Shown one piece after another: positions 1 through 5,505 of a stretch of 8,740 nucleotides of DNA; position 1 is the stretch's first letter; each line of letters begins with the position of its first letter. The DNA comes from Flavobacterium sp. (lineage in GTDB: Bacteria; Bacteroidota; Bacteroidia; Flavobacteriales; Flavobacteriaceae): assembly GCA_027483785.1 (NCBI GenBank), contig JAIXTU010000398.1, positions 1-8,740 on the forward strand. The letters run 5' to 3'. The notes under the pieces are model-generated. The model saw only the letters and a list, made by a program, of their open reading frames with translations. It was not told where the DNA came from and made no database searches. A program made the position numbers and the translations under genes.

Positions 1-1
1 A

Positions 2-640
2 CACGGATTAGATGTAGTGGTAGACGCGACTATTGAGTCGATTAGTGCTATTACTGATGCAACATTGGATCAAGAATTTTTTGATCGTTTGTTTGGTGCG
101 GATCAGGTGCACGATGTCGAGGAAATGAAAGTGAAGATTAAAGAAGATGCCGCGCAACAGTACGCACGTCAGACTGAATCGCAGTACGTAAACGACGTGA
201 CCAAATATTTGATCGAGAACACGAGATTTGATTTACCAGAAGCGTTTTTGATTAAGTGGTTGGCGCAATCGAACGATCGTAATTTGACGTTAGAAGAAGC
301 TGCCGAAGAATACAAGCGCAGTGAAAACGGATTGCGTTACCAGTTGATTGAAGGAAAAATGCTTTCGCAGAATAACATTCAGGTAACGTTTGACGATGTA
401 AAAGATTTTGCTTCGGTAATTATCCGTCAGCAAATGGCACAATTTGGCAATGCGAACCCAACAGACGAAGAAGTAAACGGTATTGTGATGCGCATTTTAA
501 GCAACCAAGACGAGGTGCGTCGCGTTTCGGAACAAGTTGTAGCGCAGAAGATTAGTGCTTTGTTTGCTGAAAAAACAACACCAAAACAACAGGAGATTTC
601 GTACGACGACTTTATTAAAGTGATGTACGGCGAAAATTAG
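2..640 (+). CDS. tig: Trigger factor, C-terminal part (5' end cut by the window)
   Basis: This is the C-terminal 212 or so residues of trigger factor, the ribosome-associated chaperone that receives nascent chains at the exit tunnel. The frame is open from base 2, so the true start lies outside the window; the GTG at 17 is only an internal valine codon. The visible part holds the end of the middle (peptidyl-prolyl isomerase-like) region and the helical C-terminal substrate-cradle domain. Stretches typical of Bacteroidota trigger factors are LIENTRFDLPEAFLIKWL, GLRYQLIEGKM, QMAQFGNANPTDEE and a C-terminal YDDFIKVMYGEN. The ribosome-binding N-terminal domain is not in the window. The gene lies upstream of clpP and clpX in the same direction, the widespread tig-clpP-clpX order, but a strong hairpin terminator follows it, so clpP probably has its own promoter. 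Identification rests on recalled family sequence and gene order; confidence is high. Confidence 0.95.
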   Translation, partial: HGLDVVVDATIESISAITDATLDQEFFDRLFGADQVHDVEEMKVKIKEDAAQQYARQTESQYVNDVTKYLIENTRFDLPEAFLIKWLAQSNDRNLTLEEAAEEYKRSENGLRYQLIEGKMLSQNNIQVTFDDVKDFASVIIRQQMAQFGNANPTDEEVNGIVMRILSNQDEVRRVSEQVVAQKISALFAEKTTPKQQEISYDDFIKVMYGEN

Positions 641-666
641 TTTTGAAGCAGTAAAACAATAAAGAT

Positions 667-698
667 AAAGTCCCGGTTTGCAGAAATCGGGATTTTTT
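667..698 (+). terminator. Intrinsic terminator of tig
   Basis: A 13-base-pair stem (667-679 with 684-696, two G-U pairs) closes a GCAG tetraloop. It runs directly into a T tract (693-698), 26 bases after the tig stop codon. This is a textbook rho-independent terminator and separates tig from clpP. Confidence 0.88.
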
Positions 699-751
699 GT
701 TGGCTACAAATAGTAAATAATTACTAAACTTTTGCCAAATCTGCGACCATT

Positions 752-779
752 TGTCAGTTTCTGCATCTATGTACTGACA
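752..779. promoter_or_regulatory. Inverted repeat TGTCAGT-N14-ACTGACA upstream of clpP
   Basis: Perfect 7-base arms TGTCAGT (752-758) and ACTGACA (773-779) are separated by 14 bases. They end seven bases before the candidate -7 element of clpP, so the site covers the position of the -33 region. A protein bound here would affect clpP initiation. The arms are seen directly; the operator role is inferred. clp genes are commonly stress-regulated, so a heat-shock or proteotoxic-stress regulator is the natural guess, but none is named by the sequence. Confidence 0.45.
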
Positions 780-785
780 TTATCT

Positions 786-793
786 TAAATTTG
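786..793 (+). promoter_or_regulatory. Candidate -7 element of the clpP promoter (TAAATTTG)
   Basis: TAAATTTG matches the Bacteroidota primary-sigma -7 consensus TAnnTTTG exactly. It lies after the tig terminator and 59 bases before the clpP ATG, implying a leader of about 50 bases. No clean TTG -33 element sits at the usual spacing: the nearest TTG (751-753) is 32 bases upstream. The promoter may therefore be weak or activator-dependent. Confidence 0.45.
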
Positions 794-852
794 GGTGCAA
801 TATTGAAATAGGTACGATATTGGCTATCATCAAAAATCAAAGATTACTTATT

Positions 853-1557
853 ATGAATTACGGAAAAGACCCAAAGGCAATGCTTGAACAAGCGAAGCAT
901 TTTAGAAAATATGCCACAAAACATCATGGTGTTAATGCGTTGTATTTCGACAAGATAACCGCAGCAATGACGCCAACCAACATGACGCCATACATTATTG
1001 AAGAGCGACAGTTAAACGTGTCGCAACTCGATGTATTCTCGCGTTTAATGATGGATCGCATCATCTTTTTAGGCACGGGTATCGACGACCAAATTGCGAA
1101 TATTGTACAAGCGCAATTGTTGTTTTTAGAAAGTGCCGATGCTTCGAAAGACATTCAGATTTACATTAACTCGCCGGGCGGAAGCGTGTATGCTGGTTTG
1201 GGAATTTACGATACCATGCAATACATTAAGCCAGATGTAGCTACAATTTGTACGGGTATGGCGGCATCGATGGGTGCGGTTTTGCTTTGTGCTGGTGCCG
1301 ATGGAAAACGTTCGGCTTTACCGCATTCGCGCGTGATGATTCACCAACCTTCCGGAGGCGCACAAGGCGTAGCTACGGATATGGAAATTAACTTGCGTGA
1401 AATGCTTAAGTTGAAAGAAGAGTTGTACAACATTATTGCGCATCACTCAAAACAACCGTACGACCAAGTTTACAAAGACAGCGAGCGCGATTATTGGATG
1501 AAAGCCGATGAAGCCAAAGAATACGGCATGATTGACGAGGTGTTGCGCCGCAATTAA
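853..1557 (+). CDS. clpP: ATP-dependent Clp protease proteolytic subunit ClpP
   Basis: ClpP is the serine peptidase that forms a double-heptameric chamber and degrades proteins unfolded and fed in by ClpX in the cytoplasm. With the ATG at 853 the protein has 234 residues. The catalytic triad is visible: Ser139 in GMAASMGA, His164 in MIHQP, and Asp213 in SERDYWM. Other family marks are INSPGGSVYAG (106-116), IFLGTGIDDQ, and the C-terminal ADEAKEYGMIDEVL. The frame stays open to a TTG at 820, which would add 11 residues (MAIIKNQRLLI). ATG 853 is preferred because the resulting MNYGK start resembles other flavobacterial ClpP, and a TTG start without a Shine-Dalgarno would be unusual. An ATG at 880 is also possible. 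The N-terminus before TPYIIEERQ is about 45 residues, longer than the short processed leader of Escherichia coli ClpP. clpX follows after 35 bases, so the two are almost certainly co-transcribed. Confidence 0.96.
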   Translation: MNYGKDPKAMLEQAKHFRKYATKHHGVNALYFDKITAAMTPTNMTPYIIEERQLNVSQLDVFSRLMMDRIIFLGTGIDDQIANIVQAQLLFLESADASKDIQIYINSPGGSVYAGLGIYDTMQYIKPDVATICTGMAASMGAVLLCAGADGKRSALPHSRVMIHQPSGGAQGVATDMEINLREMLKLKEELYNIIAHHSKQPYDQVYKDSERDYWMKADEAKEYGMIDEVLRRN

Positions 1558-1565
1558 TAATTATC

Positions 1566-1579
1566 GAGGATGGTTCCTC
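1566..1579 (+). promoter_or_regulatory. Small hairpin in the clpP-clpX spacer
   Basis: GAGGA (1566-1570) and TCCTC (1575-1579) pair around a TGGT loop, eight bases after the clpP stop. An A-rich stretch leads to the clpX start at 1593. There is no T tract after the stem, so it is not a terminator. It may mark an mRNA processing or stability site between the two cistrons. The stem is only five pairs, so its significance is uncertain. Confidence 0.3.
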
Positions 1580-1592
1580 AAAAAAGAAATTT

Positions 1593-2825
1593 ATGCCAAA
1601 AGAAGTATTAGAATGTTCGTTTTGTGGACGGAAAAAACCTGAAACCAATTTGCTGATTGCAGGAATCTCCGGGCACATTTGCGATCGATGCATAGAGCAG
1701 GCACATGGCATTGTTGTGGAAGAACTGCGCATGAACAACGGCTTACAGACGTTGCAAGGTTTGCAGTTGCGAAAGCCAAAAGAAATAAGAGCGTACTTAG
1801 ATGAGTACGTTATTGGACAAGAGCAAACCAAGAAAGTACTTTCGGTAGCCGTGTATAACCACTACAAGCGTTTGATGCAAGGAAAAGACGACGATGATAT
1901 TGAAATTGAGAAGTCGAATATTATCATGGTTGGTCAAACCGGAACAGGGAAAACGTTGGTTGCAAAAACCATTGCCAAATTGTTAGATGTTCCATTGGCT
2001 ATTGTAGATGCTACGGTTTTAACCGAAGCGGGTTATGTGGGCGAAGATGTGGAAAGTATTTTAACTCGTTTGTTGCAAGCCGCCGATTACGATGTGGCTA
2101 AAGCCGAACGCGGAATTGTTTTTATAGATGAAATCGATAAGATTGCCCGTAAGAGCGATAACCCATCGATAACGCGCGATGTGTCTGGCGAAGGCGTGCA
2201 GCAAGCTTTGCTGAAGTTGTTGGAAGGAACCGTGGTGAATGTACCTCCAAAAGGAGGGCGCAAGCATCCGGACCAAAAGTTTGTGGAAGTAAATACACAG
2301 AATATCTTGTTTATTGCTGGTGGTGCGTTCGACGGTATTGAACGCATCATTAGCAAGCGATTGAACCGCCAAGCGATTGGTTACAGCAATACTGCCGACA
2401 AATCGACGATTGATAAAGAGAATCTATTACAATATGTTATTCCGAAAGACGTAAAAGATTTTGGTTTGATTCCGGAAATTATTGGTCGTTTACCTGTGTT
2501 AACGCACATGGATCCGTTAGATCGAGCCACCTTGCGAGCTATTTTAACGCAACCTAAAAACGCGTTGATTAAGCAATACACCAAGCTTTTTGCGATGGAT
2601 GAGGTGAGTTTTAGCATCAGCGACGACGCCTTGGATTTTATTGTGGACAAGGCTTTGGATTACAAATTGGGAGCACGCGGTTTACGCAGTTTGTGTGAAG
2701 CGATTTTAACAGATGCGATGTACGATTTACCGTCGTCTTCGGAGAATATATTAGAAGTAGATTTAGATTACGCGAAAGAGTCGCTGAGCAAGAATTTACT
2801 GAAGCGATTGGAGATTGCGTCATAG
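1593..2825 (+). CDS. clpX: ATP-dependent Clp protease ATP-binding subunit ClpX
   Basis: ClpX is the hexameric AAA+ unfoldase that recognises tagged or misfolded proteins and threads them into ClpP. The 410-residue protein is full length and shows the whole family architecture. The N-terminal zinc-binding domain has four cysteines (Cys8, Cys11, Cys30, Cys33). Walker A is GQTGTGKT (114-121), pore loop 1 GYVGED (147-152), Walker B IVFIDEID (175-182), the RKH loop GGRKHP (221-226), the GRLPV arginine-finger region (298-302) and sensor 2 GARGLR (360-365). The loop that docks into ClpP clefts reads IGY (262-264) where Escherichia coli has IGF, a conservative change. The ATG at 1593 places the zinc domain at the normal distance from the start. 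The gene follows clpP by 35 bases with no terminator between, so subunit and protease are expected to be produced together. Three hairpins follow the stop. Confidence 0.97.
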   Translation: MPKEVLECSFCGRKKPETNLLIAGISGHICDRCIEQAHGIVVEELRMNNGLQTLQGLQLRKPKEIRAYLDEYVIGQEQTKKVLSVAVYNHYKRLMQGKDDDDIEIEKSNIIMVGQTGTGKTLVAKTIAKLLDVPLAIVDATVLTEAGYVGEDVESILTRLLQAADYDVAKAERGIVFIDEIDKIARKSDNPSITRDVSGEGVQQALLKLLEGTVVNVPPKGGRKHPDQKFVEVNTQNILFIAGGAFDGIERIISKRLNRQAIGYSNTADKSTIDKENLLQYVIPKDVKDFGLIPEIIGRLPVLTHMDPLDRATLRAILTQPKNALIKQYTKLFAMDEVSFSISDDALDFIVDKALDYKLGARGLRSLCEAILTDAMYDLPSSSENILEVDLDYAKESLSKNLLKRLEIAS

Positions 2826-2848
2826 CGAATACTGTAGGTATGGAATAG

Positions 2849-2873
2849 AAAAAAGCCGACTCTCGTCGGCTTT
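2849..2873 (-). terminator. Hairpin after clpX; best terminator for the convergent minus-strand gene
   Basis: AAAGCCGAC (2852-2860) pairs perfectly with GTCGGCTTT (2865-2873) around a TCTC loop. Six A residues (2849-2854) run into the left arm, so read on the minus strand the stem ends in TTTTTT. That makes it a good intrinsic terminator for the small gene at 2922-3128. On the plus strand only three T residues follow, so it is weaker for clpX. Confidence 0.7.
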
Positions 2874-2884
2874 CCCAATCAACC

Positions 2885-2909
2885 ACGACTCCCCGAAAGG
2901 AGTTGTTTT
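2885..2909 (+). terminator. Second hairpin after clpX
   Basis: ACGACTCC (2885-2892) pairs with GGAGTTGT (2899-2906, one G-U pair) around a CCGAAA loop, followed by a short T run. It lies between two stronger hairpins and probably contributes to ending clpX transcription. Confidence 0.55.
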
Positions 2910-2911
2910 AT

Positions 2912-2951
2912 AAAACGCTTTTCAGGATTGAGGAGCGTTTTTTCTTTTTTT
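2912..2951 (+). terminator. Main intrinsic terminator of clpX
   Basis: A 12-pair stem (2912-2923 with 2930-2941, including G-U pairs) surrounds an AGGATT loop. It is followed by a T-rich tail broken by one C (2938-2951). It is the strongest plus-strand terminator after clpX. It overlaps the 3' end of the convergent gene, whose TGA stop (2924-2922 on the minus strand) falls at the junction of left arm and loop. Confidence 0.8.
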
Positions 2952-3128
2952 AATGAATTCGGTGATCATTTTTTTACGTGTACTGACGATGAGTTCCATG
3001 GCGCGTTTTGCTTCGATGTCACCACGTAGAAAGCGCATTTTAGCTGCTTCGGTATTAATTCGAAGCATTTCCCCGAGTATCGCATAGTCTCCATAGCGCA
3101 TTAATTTTTTAATTTGTTCGAATGTCAT
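2922..3128 (-). CDS. Small helix-turn-helix-like (Cro-type) DNA-binding protein, 68 residues
   Basis: The protein has 68 residues and is basic at the C-terminus (STRKKMITEFIKKRKNAPQS). Residues 13-40 (GDYAILGEMLRINTEAAKMR onward) fit a helix-turn-helix: a first helix around DYAILGEMLRI, a turn, then a recognition helix around NTEAAKMRFLRGD. Small Bacteroidota and phage regulators with this RYGDY...AAKMR pattern are known to me only by general resemblance, so the family is not named. It faces the 114-residue regulator at 3225 across a 96-base spacer. The geometry suggests a CI/Cro-like pair in which each protein could control the shared promoter region. The start ATG (3128-3126) is favoured by the upstream TATATTTG box; an internal ATG at residue 10 is an alternative. 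Coding status is supported by this layout and by the terminators at its end. DNA binding is an inference. Confidence 0.72.
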   Translation of the reverse strand: MTFEQIKKLMRYGDYAILGEMLRINTEAAKMRFLRGDIEAKRAMELIVSTRKKMITEFIKKRKNAPQS

Positions 3129-3146
3129 AACATCGGAAAAATCTAC

Positions 3147-3154
3147 TAACTTTA
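3147..3154 (+). promoter_or_regulatory. Weak candidate -7 element of the 114-residue regulator (TAACTTTA)
   Basis: TAACTTTA matches seven of eight positions of TAnnTTTG. Transcription from it would start near 3161 and run through the operator-like palindrome, giving a leader of about 64 bases. No convincing -33 partner is visible. It is the best plus-strand candidate in the spacer but remains uncertain. Confidence 0.25.
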
Positions 3155-3167
3155 TACGTTCTCATTA

Positions 3168-3175
3168 CAAATATA
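3168..3175 (-). promoter_or_regulatory. Candidate promoter -7 element of the 68-residue regulator
   Basis: On the minus strand this reads TATATTTG, a full match to TAnnTTTG. A TTG (3200-3198 on the minus strand) lies 22 bases upstream, within the spacing range accepted in flavobacterial promoters. That TTG sits at the centre of the palindrome at 3189-3211, so a bound protein would block the -33 contact. The leader would be about 30-35 bases. Confidence 0.5.
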
Positions 3176-3188
3176 AACAAATATCTAA

Positions 3189-3211
3189 ATATTCGAACAA
3201 CGTTCTAAAAT
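3189..3211. promoter_or_regulatory. Imperfect palindromic operator candidate between the divergent regulators
   Basis: The core TTCGAACAACGTTCTAA (3192-3208) has GAAC and GTTC arms around an AAC centre. Extending to 23 bases gives 8 of 10 symmetric pairs. ACGTTCT occurs again as a direct repeat at 3156-3162 and 3200-3206. ATTCGAACAA (3191-3200) has an exact inverted copy at 3114-3123, inside the start of the minus-strand gene. The palindrome covers the likely -33 element of the minus gene and lies in the leader of the plus gene, as expected for an autoregulated switch. Binding is inferred. Confidence 0.5.
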
Positions 3212-3224
3212 ATTTAATTTTTAG

Positions 3225-3569
3225 ATGAAGGAAAAGCCTATACAGCGTATAAAGAAAATAATTGAAGCCTATCGTTTATCGGTTAGTGCGTTTGAAAAGC
3301 GTTGTAATATGAGCAACAACTCGATTCAGGTTGCTATTAAGCGCAATGCGAATGTTAAAGATGAGACGTTGTTAAATATTTTGGATGCATTTCCGGATAT
3401 TTCGCCATCGTGGTTACTTACGGGAATTGGTGCTATGTACAAATCGGACACCTCGGTTGTTGCGGAAGATCCGATTACGTTTCACGGCGTGGATCCGCAA
3501 TACGTGATTCAAATTCAGAAAGATTATATCGATAAGTTGAAAGAAGAAATTCGGGAGTTGAAGAAGTGA
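3225..3569 (+). CDS. Short XRE/CI-like helix-turn-helix regulator, 114 residues
   Basis: This is a probable DNA-binding repressor. The N-terminal 55 residues fit a lambda-repressor-like helix-turn-helix: helix 1 around IQRIKKIIEAY (6-16), helix 2 SAFEKRC (21-27), recognition helix NNSIQVAIKR (31-40), then ETLLNILDAFPDISPSWLLTGIGAMY. The SPSWLLTG stretch (60-67) is the usual end of this fold in Bacteroidota prophage-type repressors (WLLTGEGEM in many). The last 24 residues (from about 91) are charged and helical, suggesting a short coiled coil for dimerisation. There is no S24 peptidase domain, so it is not a RecA-cleaved repressor. It is divergent from the 68-residue gene, with the operator candidate between them. 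The ATG at 3225 directly follows a T-rich tract. No phage genes are nearby, so this may be a domesticated remnant or a stand-alone switch. The fold is clear; target and signal are unknown. Confidence 0.85.
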   Translation: MKEKPIQRIKKIIEAYRLSVSAFEKRCNMSNNSIQVAIKRNANVKDETLLNILDAFPDISPSWLLTGIGAMYKSDTSVVAEDPITFHGVDPQYVIQIQKDYIDKLKEEIRELKK

Positions 3570-3570
3570 G

Positions 3571-3605
3571 TTGAATATTTGGAAGACCAAAAATTCAAGA
3601 TTTCT
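3571..3605 (+). terminator. Probable terminator of the 114-residue regulator
   Basis: TTGAATATTTGG (3571-3582) pairs with CCAAAAATTCAA (3587-3598) in 11 of 12 positions around an AAGA loop, two bases after the stop codon. The following tract is only moderately T-rich (GATTTCTT), so it may be an inefficient terminator. Confidence 0.55.
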
Positions 3606-3673
3606 TAGAATTTATGTTTTTGATTTAGTAGGGTAGTAAATATCGATTCTTCAATACTTTTATTTCAAATATG

Positions 3674-3785
3674 AAGTGAGATTATCCGAGCCTTATAAAT
3701 TTTCAGGTTATAGGATCAAGACGTCTTTTATCCTCTTTCAAAATTTCAACGTGCTGAAATCTATTATATCTGGATAATCTCACTT
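3674..3785. repeat. 112-base nested palindromic element with perfect 14-base inverted ends (MITE-like)
   Basis: The ends AAGTGAGATTATCC (3674-3687) and GGATAATCTCACTT (3772-3785) are exact inverted copies. Inside, further arms pair around nearly the same centre: TATAA 3694-3698 with TTATA 3764-3768, TTTCAG 3701-3706 with CTGAAA 3754-3759, and AGGAT 3712-3716 with ATCCT 3730-3734. The palindrome AAGACGTCTT (3718-3727) lies near the middle. The whole could fold into one long interrupted hairpin. There is no open reading frame inside. No clear target-site duplication is seen at the borders. It lies 22 bases from the end of the T9SS cargo gene, so it could also act as an end structure for that transcript. 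Confidence 0.6.
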
Positions 3786-3807
3786 ATTTATTGATCGTCT
3801 TAGTTAG

Positions 3808-5421
3808 CTAAGATTTTTTAATAAATTTATAGGTTACGTTTTTTTCGTTGCTTTTAGCTTCAAGAAAATAGATTCCTGTACTCAAAGAGCTAACATCGAT
3901 TTTTTGACTTGGATTATGAATTTCTAGCACTATTTTTCCGGTATTGTCATAGATTATGGCAGACTGCAAAGAGAAGTTCTCATGATCCCAAGTAATATAA
4001 TCGGAAGTTGGATTAGGGAAAAAGGAAAAAGCACTAGTTTTTAGGTCGGAAGTTTCAAGGGTATCAGCAGTTAACTTGACAATCCAAAAGTTACAGTAAG
4101 GCTCGGGAAAATCACAATAAACATCGTACTCTGTAGAATAGGTGTCAGCAGCTAATGCGTAGCCGCCATCTTGCGTTTTTATGATTGATGCCGAATTGTC
4201 CCACCAATTCCCGCCATACGTTTTTTCCCAAAGTAACTCTCCAATTGGACTAATTTTTATGATCCAAACATCCCAGGTAGCTATGTTGTTTGAGACATCA
4301 CCATCCTCGGAGTTTGAATATCCCGTAATTACATAATTTCCGTCGTTGTCAATTAAAATCGAGCTAGCTTCTTCAGAGCCCGATCCGCCGAAGCATTTTT
4401 GCCATTCCATATCTCCAACTGAATTTAACTTTAAGATCCAATAATCTTCATAAAAAAGCTCTTCACCTCCTTCAAGAACAAATGGATGGTTGCCGCTTAT
4501 ATCGCCGTTGTTCGATGAGGTATAACCACAAACAATAAAACCTCCATCGGGAGTTTGCTTGATATCTCTCGCAAATTCATAACCTGTCCCACCATATACC
4601 TTATCCCATAAAAAATTGCCATTGTTGTCAATTTTAGCAATCCAATAATCAAATAACATACTTTCCTCAGCGAAATAGTTTATTGTTGTATTTCCAACTA
4701 GTATGAAACCGCCGTCAGTCGTTTCAGTAATTGATTCAAAGTAATCGTGATAACTATGGCCTAATTTGGTTTGCCAAATGATTTGACCTAATTGATTCAT
4801 TTTTACAATTAATGCATCTTCATAACTTAGACCATCATTAATATACATATAGCCAGATGTTACAAGGATAATGTCGCCTGTGGAAGTGCGTATAATGTCT
4901 GTTGCCCCCCAAGCAGGCATGAAAGTTCCCAGGATATCTGAGGTAAGGGCTTTAGTCCAAATAATTTCGCCAACAGGGCTAAATTTGACGCACCAAGCAG
5001 CACCGGCAGCGGCTGCATCATAATCAAGTCCAACGTCGCCATCTGTTGAGAGCGAGGTAGTGCCTAAAGCACAGTACGTTCCGTCGGGATTTTGAATTAC
5101 GCTGTAAAAATCATCGTTGCCACTACCACCGAATGCCTTACTCCATTCGATTGTACCTGTGGGTGAAAGTTTTACAACCCAAGCATCCCATGTGGGTGAT
5201 TGTTCTCCAAATTCGTTTGTATAAAGATGGTTTCCAGTTACATAATAGTCATTGGATTTAGTTCTTCCAACTGCCAAATAGCCGCCGTCGAGGGTTTGTA
5301 TCATGTCTGTAGTAACGTCTTCGCCAGTTCCGCCTAAGCTTTTTTGCCATTCGATAGTTGGTGCTTGTGCGAAGCTGCTTGCACAATACAGAATAAAAAG
5401 AGAAAGTAGTGTTTGTTTCAT
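3808..5421 (-). CDS. Secreted seven-repeat (probable beta-propeller) protein with type IX sorting domain
   Basis: The 537-residue protein begins with a signal peptide (MKQTLLSLFILYCASSFAQA, likely cut near residues 18-20; the cysteine is not in a lipobox). Residues 21-455 contain seven tandem units of 56-68 residues. Each opens with a pattern like IEWQKSLGGTGEDxxxxxxQTxDGGYxxxG and ends DxWxxKLxxxG. The leading tryptophans are at 25, 93, 155, 216, 272, 340 and 398. Unit 3 has lost the GGxG and DGGY signatures. Seven units suggest a seven-bladed propeller. Residues about 466-537 (FFPNPTSDYITW, YDNTGKIVLE, LSTGIYFLEAKSNEKNVTYK) are a classic Por secretion tail, which directs export across the outer membrane by the T9SS and attachment to the cell surface or release. 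Ligand or enzyme activity is not evident. The gene follows the FISUMP lipoprotein in the same direction, but a strong terminator lies between. No clear TAnnTTTG promoter box was found upstream. Confidence 0.93.
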   Translation of the reverse strand: MKQTLLSLFILYCASSFAQAPTIEWQKSLGGTGEDVTTDMIQTLDGGYLAVGRTKSNDYYVTGNHLYTNEFGEQSPTWDAWVVKLSPTGTIEWSKAFGGSGNDDFYSVIQNPDGTYCALGTTSLSTDGDVGLDYDAAAAGAAWCVKFSPVGEIIWTKALTSDILGTFMPAWGATDIIRTSTGDIILVTSGYMYINDGLSYEDALIVKMNQLGQIIWQTKLGHSYHDYFESITETTDGGFILVGNTTINYFAEESMLFDYWIAKIDNNGNFLWDKVYGGTGYEFARDIKQTPDGGFIVCGYTSSNNGDISGNHPFVLEGGEELFYEDYWILKLNSVGDMEWQKCFGGSGSEEASSILIDNDGNYVITGYSNSEDGDVSNNIATWDVWIIKISPIGELLWEKTYGGNWWDNSASIIKTQDGGYALAADTYSTEYDVYCDFPEPYCNFWIVKLTADTLETSDLKTSAFSFFPNPTSDYITWDHENFSLQSAIIYDNTGKIVLEIHNPSQKIDVSSLSTGIYFLEAKSNEKNVTYKFIKKS

Positions 5422-5505
5422 GAGTATTTTATTTAATGACTAAATTTCGCTAGTTGTTTAGCTGATGTTAAATTTTTTTGTTCAAGAAATTGTGAAGAAA
5501 TGGTT

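Noticed and set aside
1433..1831. Minus-strand open frame of 132 codons across the clpP-clpX junction
   Set aside because: Antisense to the ClpP C-terminus and the ClpX zinc domain; no family resemblance. The other minus-strand frames inside clpP, clpX and aspS are shadows for the same reason.
2922..3569. A toxin-antitoxin pair or an intact prophage end
   Set aside because: The two genes are divergent rather than overlapping in one direction, both look DNA-binding, and no integrase, attachment site or toxin fold is visible.
3660..3800. Target-site duplication around the 112-base palindrome
   Set aside because: The flanks (AAATATG on the left, ATTTATT on the right) do not share a direct repeat touching the ends, so recent transposition is not shown.
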